NCBI GenBank assembly: GCA_009823505.1
Contig: VZQC01009592.1
Span: 51,209 to 115,208, forward strand
Origin: Rhizomys pruinosus
Taxonomy: Eukaryota > Chordata > Mammalia > Rodentia > Spalacidae
Length of the DNA: 64,000 bases
Reading direction: 5' to 3'
Part shown: positions 47,601-58,545 of the stretch, piece after piece
How positions within the stretch are numbered: position 1 is the stretch's first letter
How the letters are laid out: each line of letters starts with the position of its first letter
Made by a program: the position numbers and the translations under genes
Notes under the pieces: generated by a model
Databases searched by the model: none
What the model saw: the letters and a program-made list of their open reading frames with translations, nothing else
What the model was told of the DNA's origin: nothing

Positions 47601-49617
47601 GCGCCCGGGTCCCGCCCTCAAGGCCCCAGCTCCCAAGCTACTCGCCCAGGTGGCTTCTGGGTATCCTGCCCAAAGGCGCAGCCGCCCTGGCCGCCGGACT
47701 CTCCGGACCCTCTGGCCCAGCGCCCGGGTCCCGCCCTCAAGGCCCCAGCTCCCAAGCTACTCGCCCAGGTGGCTTCTGGGTATCCTGCCCAAAGGCGCAG
47801 CCGCCCTGGCCGCCGGACTCTCCGGACCCTCTGGCCCAGCGCCCGGGTCCCGCCCTCAAGGCCCCAGCTCCCAAGCTACTCGCCCAGGTGGCTTCTGGGT
47901 ATCCTGCCCAAAGGCGCAGCCGCCCTGGCCGCCGGACTCTCCGGACCCTCTGGCCCAGCGCCCGGGTCCCGCCCTCAAGGCCCCAGCTCCCAAGCTACTC
48001 GCCCAGGTGGCTTCTGGGTATCCTGCCCAAAGGCGCAGCCGCCCTGGCCGCCGGACTCTCCGGACCCTCTGGCCCAGCGCCCGGGTCCCGCCCTCAAGGC
48101 CCCAGCTCCCAAGCTACTCGCCCAGGTGGCTTCTGGGTATCCTGCCCAAAGGCGCAGCCGCCCTGGCCGCCGGACTCTCCGGACCCTCTGGCCCAGCGCC
48201 CGGGTCCCGCCCTCAAGGCCCCAGCTCCCAAGCTACTCGCCCAGGTGGCTTCTGGGTATCCTGCCCAAAGGCGCAGCCGCCCTGGCCGCCGGACTCTCCG
48301 GACCCTCTGGCCCAGCGCCCGGGTCCCGCCCTCAAGGCCCCAGCTCCCAAGCTACTCGCCCAGGTGGCTTCTGGGTATCCTGCCCAAAGGCGCAGCCGCC
48401 CTGGCCGCCGGACTCTCCGGACCCTCTGGCCCAGCGCCCGGGTCCCGCCCTCAAGGCCCCAGCTCCCAAGCTACTCGCCCAGGTGGCTTCTGGGTATCCT
48501 GCCCAAAGGCGCAGCCGCCCTGGCCGCCGGACTCTCCGGACCCTCTGGCCCAGCGCCCGGGTCCCGCCCTCAAGGCCCCAGCTCCCAAGCTACTCGCCCA
48601 GGTGGCTTCTGGGTATCCTGCCCAAAGGCGCAGCCGCCCTGGCCGCCGGACTCTCCGGACCCTCTGGCCCAGCGCCCGGGTCCCGCCCTCAAGGCCCCAG
48701 CTCCCAAGCTACTCGCCCAGGTGGCTTCTGGGTATCCTGCCCAAAGGCGCAGCCGCCCTGGCCGCCGGACTCTCCGGACCCTCTGGCCCAGCGCCCGGGT
48801 CCCGCCCTCAAGGCCCCAGCTCCCAAGCTACTCGCCCAGGTGGCTTCTGGGTATCCTGCCCAAAGGCGCAGCCGCCCTGGCCGCCGGACTCTCCGGACCC
48901 TCTGGCCCAGCGCCCGGGTCCCGCCCTCAAGGCCCCAGCTCCCAAGCTACTCGCCCAGGTGGCTTCTGGGTATCCTGCCCAAAGGCGCAGCCGCCCTGGC
49001 CGCCGGACTCTCCGGACCCTCTGGCCCAGCGCCCGGGTCCCGCCCTCAAGGCCCCAGCTCCCAAGCTACTCGCCCAGGTGGCTTCTGGGTATCCTGCCCA
49101 AAGGCGCAGCCGCCCTGGCCGCCGGACTCTCCGGACCCTCTGGCCCAGCGCCCGGGTCCCGCCCTCAAGGCCCCAGCTCCCAAGCTACTCGCCCAGGTGG
49201 CTTCTGGGTATCCTGCCCAAAGGCGCAGCCGCCCTGGCCGCCGGACTCTCCGGACCCTCTGGCCCAGCGCCCGGGTCCCGCCCTCAAGGCCCCAGCTCCC
49301 AAGCTACTCGCCCAGGTGGCTTCTGGGTATCCTGCCCAAAGGCGCAGCCGCCCTGGCCGCCGGACTCTCCGGACCCTCTGGCCCAGCGCCCGGGTCCCGC
49401 CCTCAAGGCCCCAGCTCCCAAGCTACTCGCCCAGGTGGCTTCTGGGTATCCTGCCCAAAGGCGCAGCCGCCCTGGCCGCCGGACTCTCCGGACCCTCTGG
49501 CCCAGCGCCCGGGTCCCGCCCTCAAGGCCCCAGCTCCCAAGCTACTCGCCCAGGTGGCTTCTGGGTATCCTGCCCAAAGGCGCAGCCGCCCTGTCCACCG
49601 GACTCTCCGGACCCTCT
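41678..49617 (-). repeat. 119-bp GC-rich tandem array, about 66.7 copies: L1 promoter monomers on the minus strand
   Basis: Period 119 bp exactly. Unit is 73% GC with 9 CpGs. I see no difference among copies except in the outermost one (49,590-49,600), which carries two substitutions shared with the monomer at 33,607. Because 119 is not a multiple of 3 and units are identical, all three plus frames stay open, producing spurious proteins of about 2,600 residues with a 119-residue period. Read on the minus strand each unit holds a GC box (GGGCGGGAC) and an E-box (CACCTG). The array abuts the right target-site duplication, as the 5' end of a minus-strand L1 should. Copy number and perfect identity may be assembly products. 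Confidence 0.88.
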
Positions 49618-49618
49618 C

Positions 49619-49634
49619 GGGTCTCCTATCTTTT
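49619..49634 (+). repeat. Right target-site duplication of the young L1
   Basis: GGGTCTCCTATCTTTT, continuing ATCACCCCC into the right flank. The pre-insertion nick was therefore TTTT/AT, close to the L1 endonuclease preference. Confidence 0.9.
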
Positions 49635-49677
49635 ATCACCCCCTCTTTTTAAAAATAAATATTAGTATTTTTTGAAA

Positions 49678-49840
49678 GGCCAGTTGTGGTGGTGCACAAC
49701 TTTAATCCCATCACCAAAGAGGTGGAAGCAGGCAGTTCTCTGAAGTTAAGGCCAGTGTGATCTACATCGCAGGCCAGCCTGGGCTACCTAGTGATCCCCT
49801 GTGTCAAAATAATATAAAGCAATAAAAATAAATAGGTTCT
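49678..49840 (+). mobile_element. Diverged B1 SINE
   Basis: GGCCAGTTGTGGTGGTGCACAACTTTAATCCC, then a diverged centre with AGGCCAGCCTGGGCTACC. Its noisy copy is at 33,380-33,545. Confidence 0.88.
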
Positions 49841-50664
49841 CTCCTATTTGGGAAAGTAATTTGGATTGAATAGAAATTAGATGATGAAACCAAAACTTCA
49901 TATTTAGGCCTTACCTGACAAGCCCTATCTGTGGACAAGCAGATATTAAACCAAACCTATGACAGGACTGTTACTTTCATCCACATCGTCTCCTTAATTT
50001 GTTTCTATGTGTATTTGGCAACATTATCTTAGCTGTCAGTACAAATGCCAGGACAAAGATTCAGAATCACTAATTTTGGATATTAGAGTGATAAATGAGA
50101 TAACCATTTATAACATATCTATTGTTATATAAATTAAAACTGAGTGACCTAACCCATTTTTAAGCCCTGACATTTCTGTTTAATTCAATCTTCTGTCTTA
50201 TCAGACTGCCTAGGTTTAAATTCCAACCCTACCACCTCTCAGCTGTGAACTCAGCAAGCACTTAATCTCTCTGTGATGGTTAATCCTGGATGTCAACTTG
50301 ACTGGACTAAAGAACAAATAAGATAAAAAGGATCTTCGGTTTGGACTACCTCAACCCGGATGGCCCACCCCAAACGTGGGCATTACCTTCTGAGTTAATA
50401 CAAGTAAAATGCTTAGAACAGTTCCAAGCACAGAATAAATAATAAATGTTAACTAGTAATAAACTCATCAATAAAATAGGCTTTTTTATCTTTTTAAATT
50501 GTTGCTTTTTTCTGTTGTTATGAGTTTGATGTCAAATATTGTTAAAATCCTTGAAGTTAGTTACTTATAGTCCCAGTCAAGAGAACAGAAATGAAGAACA
50601 TGTCATTCAACAATTATCCTTACTATGTCATAAATATTATTTGTGTTAAAAATTTGTTTTTGTG
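49841..50664. other. Unique right flank of the young L1; no gene seen
   Basis: No open frame of note. Includes a repeat-like GATGGTTAATCCTGGATGTCAACTTGACTGG word at about 50,275 that also suggests an old interspersed repeat. Confidence 0.5.
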
Positions 50665-50905
50665 GGGCTGGAGAGATGGCCTAGTGGTTAAGAGTGCCGA
50701 CCGCTCTTGCAGAGGACCCGGGTTCGATCCCCAGCACCCACATGGCGGCTGAGAACCGTCTGTAACTCCAATTCCAGGAGAACTCCAGTTCCAGGGGAAT
50801 CCGACACCCTCTTCTGACCTCCGCGGCATTGCACGACACGGGTGCACAAACCTACACGCAGACAATACATTCATACACATAAATAAATAAAATTAAAAAA
50901 AAAGA
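50665..50905 (+). mobile_element. B2 SINE, young two-unit variant
   Basis: GGGGCTGGAGAGATGGCCTAG, GGGTTCGATCCCCAGC (intact B box) and both CTCCARTTCCAGG units. Near-consensus copy. Confidence 0.97.
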
Positions 50906-50967
50906 ATCAAAAAAAATTTGTTTTTGTATTGCTAAAAATTTATGCCCAGAAATAAAGATATTTTTTT

Positions 50968-51195
50968 TTATTTCTGTATGTGTATGAATGTACTGTCTGC
51001 GTGCAGGTGTGTGCACCCGTGTCGTGCAATGCCGTGGAGGTCAGAAGAGGGTGTCGGATTCCCCTGGAACTGGAGTTCTCCTGGAATTGGAGTTTCAGAC
51101 GGCCCTTGGCTGCCATGTGGGTGCTGGGGATCTAACCCAGGTCCTCTGCAAGAGCGGTCGGCACTCTTAACCTCTAGGCCATCTCTCCAGCCCCT
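50968..51195 (-). mobile_element. B2 SINE, young two-unit variant
   Basis: Reversed copy facing the B2 at 50,665 across 60 bp, ending CTCTAGGCCATCTCTCCAGCCCC. The pair forms an inverted repeat able to fold if transcribed. Confidence 0.97.
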
Positions 51196-51679
51196 TACAA
51201 CAGGAAAAAAAAAGAAAGTTAGACAACAACAAATAATGATCTCACTGACCCCACCATAGGTCCCTTGTCACTTTGGTTGTGATCTATAGGTGCCCATGTA
51301 ACTGGATATGCCTGGATTTTAAGTGGTAAAAAGGGCCTGGATCACCTACCTCATCCTATCCTTTGATGCTTCCAGGGAGCAAGAGTGGTAGTTCTGATAT
51401 CATGGGTTAGACTGGAGGCTTCTGGAAAGATCTGCAACTCCAGAGGAGGACACTGAATCCTTGCAGGACTTCACAAGACATAGTACCAGGGAACATACCA
51501 CTGCATCCCCTTGGCTTCAAGCTCCAGTTTCATACCTAGAAGTTTCTGGTGGATGAGTGATCAACTCCTCCTTGAACAGGGGCATCCTTTATGCTAAAAT
51601 ATATTAAAAGCAGGGCAGTTACTATCACCAGCTGTTGAACATTTTTCCAACTTTGCAATCAAGATTAACTTACAAGCTT
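51196..51679. other. Unique DNA; no gene seen
   Basis: No family recognised. Its error-rich copy is 31,440-31,900. Confidence 0.5.
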
Positions 51680-54600
51680 TTTTTCCCCGCTCTTATTATT
51701 GAACTTTTGCACATTTCATACATTTCTTAATAAAATTTAGATCAATTTCCCCTTCAATGCCCCCACCCCTTCAGAGATTATGCATTCTGCATACATGTCT
51801 TGCATCTTTTTCTCAGTCCTTTTTTTAAAATTTTTCGATGCAGAAATTTACTGTTTAGGGCAGAGGTTTACTGTTTCAGTTAGTTCTTTGAAAAAGTCTT
51901 TTGTTGTTGTTGTTGTTGTTCCCTTTAATTTTATATTAATCCAAAGTATGCATGTATACACTCCACACATATGCCCAAATTACAATGTCTGAAAATAAAC
52001 TATAGGTTAAGTCCAAAACATGTTTAGGGATTCACTTTTTAACAGCAGAGTTGCATGCAAGTAAAAAGAAATATTACTTTACATTTCTAAATTACATAAC
52101 AAATTGATGTATTTTTTTTAACTCCTGTATATTTCTTTCTGGTATGTTTTTTTTAACATTTTTATTTATTATTTTATGTGTATGAATGTACTGTCTGCAT
52201 GTAGGCTGGTGCACCTGTGTCATGCAATGCTGAGGAGGTCAGAAGAGGGTGTCGGATTCCCCTGGAACTAGAGTTAAAGACAGTTCTTAGCCACCATGTG
52301 GGTGCTGGGAATCAAACCCGGATCCTCTGTAAGAGCAGTCGGTGCTCTTAACCACTGAGCCATCTCTCTATCCCCAATATATGTTTTAATGTATTCTTTT
52401 TTTATAGTGGCATCTATTTTACTAAAAAAAAAAAAAGAAAAAGAAAAAAATACTCAGTTTGCCTTACAAATAAGGATGTGGTGCTAGGTTCCAGAAGCGA
52501 GGGACACCATACTTCATTTGTTTTTCTGGGACTGTGTTACTTCACTTAGCATAATGGCTTCGAGTTCCATCCATTTTCCTGAAAGTTTATGTCATCTTTC
52601 TTTACCGCTGCATAGAATTCCACTGTGTAGATGCACCACATTTTCTCTATCCACTCATTGTTTGAGGGACACTTGAGTTGCTTCCAGCTCTTTGCTATTG
52701 TGAAGAGAGCTGCAATAAACCTGGTTGTGCATGTATCTCTACAATAGGATGATTCTTGTGGGTATATACCCAGGAGTGGTATGACTGGGTCAGGTGGTAG
52801 GCTCATTTTCAGTTTCTTAAGAGTTCTCCACACTGCTATCCATAGGGGTTGCACGAGTTTGCATTTCCACAAGCAGTGCATGAGTGTCCCCTTTCCCTAC
52901 AATCTCTCCAGCATTTCGTATTATTTGTTTTCTTGATCACAGCCAGCCATACTGGGGTAAGTTGAAATCTTAAAGAGGTTTTAATTTGTATTTCCTTAAT
53001 TATTAGCAACGTTGAACACTGGCCTCCAAAAAATAAATTACGTAGGAACAAACATGACCAAACACACTAAAAATCTCTACAATGAAAATTTTAAATTCCT
53101 CAAGGAGATTGAGGAAAATACTAGAAGATGGAAGGGCCTCCCATGCTCATGGATTGGAAGAATCAATATAGTAAAAATGACCATCCTGCCCAAAGAAATA
53201 TACAGATTCAATGAAATCCCAATTAGAATCCCCACAGGCTTCTTCACAGACATAGAAAAAAAGTCCTAAAGTTCATATGGAGAAACAAAAGACTCCGAAT
53301 AGCTGAATAGTTAAAGCAAACCTGAGCAAAAAGAGTAATACAGAGGGGATTGCCATACCAGACTTCAAACTATATTACAGGGCTATAGTCATAAAAACAG
53401 CCTGGTATTAACACAAAAACAGACCCGTAGATCAATGGAACAAAATGAACGATCCAAACCTGAGCACATCCAATTTCACCCACCTCATATTCCACAAAGG
53501 GGCCAAGAAGACTCAATGGAGTAAAGACAGCATCTTCAGCATAAATGGATCACCGCTGGTAGAATAAAACTAAACCCCCTACCTTGCACCCTGTACAAAA
53601 ACAACTCCAAATGGATCAAAGACCTCAATATGAAACCTGAAACTGAAAATGATAGAAGAAAACATTGGTAGTAACCTACAAGACATAGGCATAGGAAAAG
53701 ACTTTCTAAATCAGACAGCAGCTGCACAAAAAATAAGGTCAACAATTGACAATTGGGACCTTATTAAACTCAAGAGCTTCTGTATAGCAAAAGAAACATT
53801 TGAAGAAGTGAAGAGAAAACCCACAGAGTGGGAGGAAACCTTCACCAGTGATACATCTGATAGAGCATTAATGTCCAGAGTATATAAACAACTCAAAAAA
53901 CAAAGGAGGAAGAAAACAAATGACCCACTCAAAAGATGGAGTCAAGAGCTGAACAGAGATTTCACAAATGAAGATGGCTGAGAAACATCTTTAAAAGTGT
54001 TCAACATCGTTAATAATTAACAAAATGAAAATTAAAACTTTTCTTGCTCCTTTTTTAAGCAATTTATATATTCTGATGTTAATCCTCTGTCAGATGTATC
54101 ACTGGTGAAGGTTTCATCCCTCTATGGGTTTTCTCTTCATTTCTTTGTTTCCTTCACTGTACAGAAGCTTTTGAGTTTAATAAGATCCCACTTGTCGATT
54201 GTTGACCTTACTTTTTTGTTCAGCTGTTGTTTGATTTAGAAAATCTTTTCCTAAGCCTATGTCTTGTAGGTTACTACCAATGTTTTCTTCTATCATTTTC
54301 AGAGTTTCTGGTTTCATATTGAGGTCTTTGATCCATTTGGTGTTGATTTTTGTAAAGGGTGCAAGGTTTAGTTTTATTCTTCTACAAATGGTGATCCAGT
54401 TTTGCCAGCACCATTTGCTGAAGATGCTGTATTTCCTCCATTGTTTCTTCTTAGCCCCTTTGTCAAATATGCTCAAGTTTTGATCTTCAATTTTGTTTCA
54501 TTGATGTACGGGTCTGTTTTTGTGCCAATACCAGACTGTCTTTATGACTATAGCCCTGTAATATAGTTTGAAGTCTCGTATTGTAATCCCCCCTGTATTG

Positions 54601-55395
54601 CTCTTTTTGCTCAGTATTGCTTTGGCTATCTGGGGTCTTTTGTTTTTCCATATGAATTTGAGGATTTTTTTTCTAAATCTGTGAAGAAACTCATGGGGAT
54701 TTTAAATGGTATTTCATTGAATCTGTATATTAATTTGGGTAGGATGGTCATTTTTACTATATTAGTTCTTCCAATCCATGAGCTTGGGAGGTCCTTCCAT
54801 CTTCTGGTGTCTTCTTAAATCTCCTTCTTCAAAGGTTTAAAATTTTCATTGTAGACATCTTTAGTGTCTTTGGTCAGGTTTGTTCCGAGATATTTTATTT
54901 TTTTGAGGCTATTGTCAATGGGACGGTCTCCTTGATTCCTTCTCCAATTGCTTGTTGTTGGTATAAAGAAAGGCTACTGATTTTTCTACGTCAATTTTGT
55001 ATCCTGCCACTTTATTGAAACTATTAATCATTTCTTGGAGTTTTCTGATGGAGTTTTTGCTGTCCTTTAGGTAAACTATCATATCTTCTGCAAAAAGGGA
55101 TAGTCTGAACCTCCTCTTTTCCAATTACTATCCCTTTAATTTCCCTTTCTTGTCTTATTGCTCTAGCAAGCTTTTCAAGCACTATATTAAAAAGGAGTGG
55201 AGATAAGGGGCAGCCTTGCTGGGTTCTTGACTTTAAAGGAATGCTTCTCATTTTTCTCCATTTAGAATGATGTTGGCTATTTGTTTATGACTTTGTATAT
55301 GACTGATTATGTTGAGGAATGTTCCCTCCAGTCCAATTCCATCTAGGACTTTAAACATGAAGGCATGTTGGATTTTATCAAAGCTTTCTGATCAA
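51680..55395 (-). mobile_element. L1 mosaic: minus, plus, minus segments
   Basis: 51,680-52,140 is 3' UTR (reverse), split by a B2, and 52,376-53,020 the ORF2 tail on the minus strand ([18 protein letters not shown] at about 52,750). 53,025-54,035 is ORF2 in the plus sense ([19 protein letters not shown] at 53,090; FEEVKRKPTEWEETF at 53,800). 54,045-55,395 is upstream ORF2 on the minus strand again ([20 protein letters not shown] at about 55,190). The plus segment overlaps in content the flanking minus segments, so this is either twin priming joined to another L1 or an L1 inserted into an L1. Confidence 0.85.
52145..52375 (-). mobile_element. B2 SINE, one-unit variant, inside L1 3' UTR
   Basis: Reversed B2 from the T-run at 52,145 to ACTGAGCCATCTCTCTATCCCC. 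Only one GGAACTAGAGTT unit. Confidence 0.95.
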
Positions 55396-57131
55396 CTTAA
55401 GCAGTTAGATCACCCCTAGCTCTTGAGGCACTTTTTCTGATGAGTTACAACTTGAATCTGAAACATTTTCTTACTCCACTTACCACTTTCCACAAGTTTT
55501 AGATACTATCTGACTTACACTACATTCCTAATGAGGCATACTAAATGACAGATTCAGATACTGGATGGTACTAACTATAGAAGTGAATTTTGGAGTGGGG
55601 GGCATGGGGATTAGTATTTGCTATACAGCAAATCACCAAGTAGCTCTAGCAGGCTTGGAATTCAGTATGGATCCTAAGCTGTCCTTAAACTGCTAGTGAT
55701 TTGTTTATCAAGAGTCCAAGTTTTGGAAAACAGGAGTATGCCACAACTGAATTTTGGGTTACTTTATTTTTACAGTTTTGCCAATTTTTTATATTTTGCT
55801 GTATGTAAAAAATACACTTTTTTCAGTTTCACACATAATCACCATGTGTTCCCACTTATCTGATAATTGCTAAGCAGCCTGTCAAGAATTGTTCCTCCTC
55901 AGAGCTGGGATCATTCCATTAAATTACCATGTCTGGTTCAGTGTGGATTTCCTTAATTTTCTTTGTTGTACATGCGTGTGTTTGGTCTGGACTTTCACTT
56001 ATTTAGTACCCTGACCAGGGAATTATCTGGGAGACAGGCTGGCAGAAGCCTACTATGCCTAATAATTTTTCTCAAAGTATGTCCTGGCCATTTTCAGGCT
56101 ACTTAGAGGAGAGAATGTTGGGTATGGCTGTGGACTGCCATCTTCCTGAACACTATTAAGAGCTAATTTCCAAAGGAGGCTACAAATGAAGTATGGCCAC
56201 TGCAATACTTCTGATCTGTCTGTGCTCTCCACACCTTCCAATGATTATGTCTTCTGTGGCAGGAGAGATGTTATCAAGGGTAAAGACGAAATTACCTGTA
56301 TATACTTTCTCAATACTGATTCATGATGTGTTTCCTCTGTCAAGCAATCAGTCACAAACATTCTTCTGATTCCTATTTTTCACAAAGTTTATTACCAGAA
56401 CAAATCCACCTTTTTCCTGATGATGGAAGAAGTTTAAATCCAAACAGGCACTTGTGAAAATCACTTCTGTGCACAAGCCACTCTAAAATATATAATGGTA
56501 GAAAAATACCATCTTTAATTTAGGAAGAACTTGGCTCTACCATCCAAAACATACAACAATGCACCTCACAAACAAATCCAATGTCTTACAGTCATTTATA
56601 AGATGCGGGACTCTACAACTGCTCAGGCAGAACATTGATCTATGTAATGATTTTTTGGACTTCATCCTCAAATGAACAGATGTAGACACTGATCTATGGG
56701 GTGCCAACCAATCAAAACTCTTCTTGATAAAGAGCTGACCAGTTTGACAGAGAACAGTACAAAGATACAGATAAGTGTTGGTAGACTAGGGAACTCAAGT
56801 ACATTGTCTGGAAGAAAACAGTTAGCACTCCCCTTATGACAAACTAACGTGAATCCCTATTTCATTGTGGGTTTTAAAGACAGAACACCTATCTAGACAC
56901 ATGACAGATAAGAGGTCCATCAGTGAGCTATGCCCCCAGACCCCAGTTTTCCAAAACCAAAATGATATGCAATAAGTAATTGGAAGGGATAGCTGCATCC
57001 CAATAATGATTTCACATTATCAACAACAGGGAAATTAATTAACATGTTTCTGAACAATTGTAGGATATAGAAAATCAACATATGTAGACAGCTATACACT
57101 TGATAACCTTTGAAAAGAACTAAATTCTACA
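55396..57131. other. No gene seen
   Basis: Long unique stretch. The 60-codon minus frame at 56,059-56,241 shows no domain, splice context or relatives. Confidence 0.45.
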
Positions 57132-57170
57132 GCTGGAGCCATAGCTCAGTTGGTGGAGTGACAAAGTGTG

Positions 57171-57203
<33 letters not shown>
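57132..57203 (+). mobile_element. ID-like tRNA-derived SINE fragment plus (TA)/(CA) tract
   Basis: GCTGGAGCCATAGCTCAGTTGGTGGAG resembles the A-box half of a tRNA-derived ID-type element, directly followed by (TA)n(CA)n. Too short to be sure. Confidence 0.5.
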
Positions 57204-57249
57204 GATCAGTGAACTGTGGCATGGTCTCAGTTTGTAAATGTGCTTATAC

Positions 57250-57460
57250 TGGGACTGGAGAGATGGCTCAGTTGTTATAAGCACTGGCTACTCTTGTAGA
57301 GGACCAGTGTTCTTTGCTCTGTACCCACAAGGTGGCTAACTCTAGGTCCACAGGATCCAACACCTCTTCTGGTCTCCACGGGCACTGCATGCACATGTTG
57401 CACTTACACACACATAGACAAAACACTCCTTCAAATAAAAAAAAATAATTAAATAAAAAA
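57250..57460 (+). mobile_element. B2 SINE
   Basis: GGGACTGGAGAGATGGCTCAG through TCTTCTGGTCTCCACGGGCACTGC and an A-rich tail. Confidence 0.9.
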
Positions 57461-58384
57461 GAAAAAGTGCTTATACCAAAAATCATAATGACCTGAATTC
57501 AATCTCTAAATTTCAGATAGGGGCACCTTATAGTCCTAGCCATCATAATCAGGGACAAAAGACTCACTGGGGCTTGCAGGCCAGCCAGTCTAATTGAATT
57601 ACAAGAACGTGTACAGGACTATGTATGTACTCACATGCACACATTCTGTCTGTCTGTCTGTCTCCCTCCATCTCTGTCTCTCAAACACATATACACAATG
57701 TTTGCCTAGGGCTGGGGAGGTGTACACAGCCAGATCTCTGTGGTTCCAAGCCTACTCAGTGAGTTCCACGCCAGTGGAACTGAAACACAAACTTCAGACA
57801 CACACTGGTGAACAATGTGGGTATTTTCCTTTGGCCTGAACATTCATGTACACCTGTAAATATATGCCTAGAAGTAAAAAGTGAACCCAAGCAGATACAT
57901 GTACCTGCCCACACTCATGCACCAACATATCCACACAAGGAAGTAACATAATTCATTCACAAAACCACAGTTGGATTCTGTACAAAGTGGAAACAGCTAG
58001 GCCTGCATACAAGAACCAATTCTCTATATTGCTCTTATTGGGGGAATTTTAAACTATCATATATATTCTTAGTAGCAGAGTTGAATGATAGGCTGGAGAT
58101 TTTGAGGAACGGGAGGTGTGGAGAATGAAGAGTCAGTTATGGAATTGGATTGAACTTTCAGCTGGATCAGAGCCATGTTTTTTTAGACAGTTATTAACAG
58201 TGGGAAGCTACGTGTTTCAAAACTGAGACCTGAGTATTCCATTTGTTTCAGAAAACACATAAAACTATTTTATATGGAAATGTTACTTTTCTTGATTTCT
58301 TCATTCCATATTGCATATAACACTGTATACAAGTTTTCAAAGTAGAACAATTTAATGCCATCCAGTAAAAATATATCAAATATT
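57461..58384. other. No gene seen
   Basis: Unique DNA with a short (CTGT)n at about 57,645-57,662 and diverged SINE-like words near 57,730. Confidence 0.4.
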
Positions 58385-58545
58385 TTCAATGCTTGCCCAC
58401 TGTGGTGGCACTTTCCTTTAATCTCCACACTTGAGAAGCTAAGGCAGGTAGATCTCTAATATTGAGGCAAGTCTGGTCTCCATAGCAAGTTCCAGGTTAG
58501 CTGTAGGTACACGGAGACTCTGTCTCAAAAAGACCAAAAAAACAC
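58385..58545 (+). mobile_element. Diverged B1 SINE
   Basis: CACTGTGGTGGCACTTTCCTTTAATC to GTCTCAAAAAGACCAAAAAAACAC. Confidence 0.88.

Noticed and set aside
41678..49617. CRISPR-like array or coding VNTR
   Set aside because: There are no spacers between units, the host is a mammal, and the unit is explained by its position in front of L1 ORF1.
41700..49675. Giant Pro/Arg/Ser-rich proteins of 2,575-2,650 residues in three plus frames
   Set aside because: They exist only because a stop-free 119-bp unit is repeated without change. They lie antisense to the L1 whose promoter the units form, and all three frames are equally open.
30637..52466. A biological 22-kb palindrome with an L1 and satellite at its centre
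   Set aside because: One arm is noisy, the other clean; a single N marks the join; and reversing the noisy block yields a normal L1 insertion with its target-site duplication.
57132..57165. A tRNA gene
   Set aside because: Only an A-box-like half is present; no B box or cloverleaf, so it is at most an ID-type SINE fragment.
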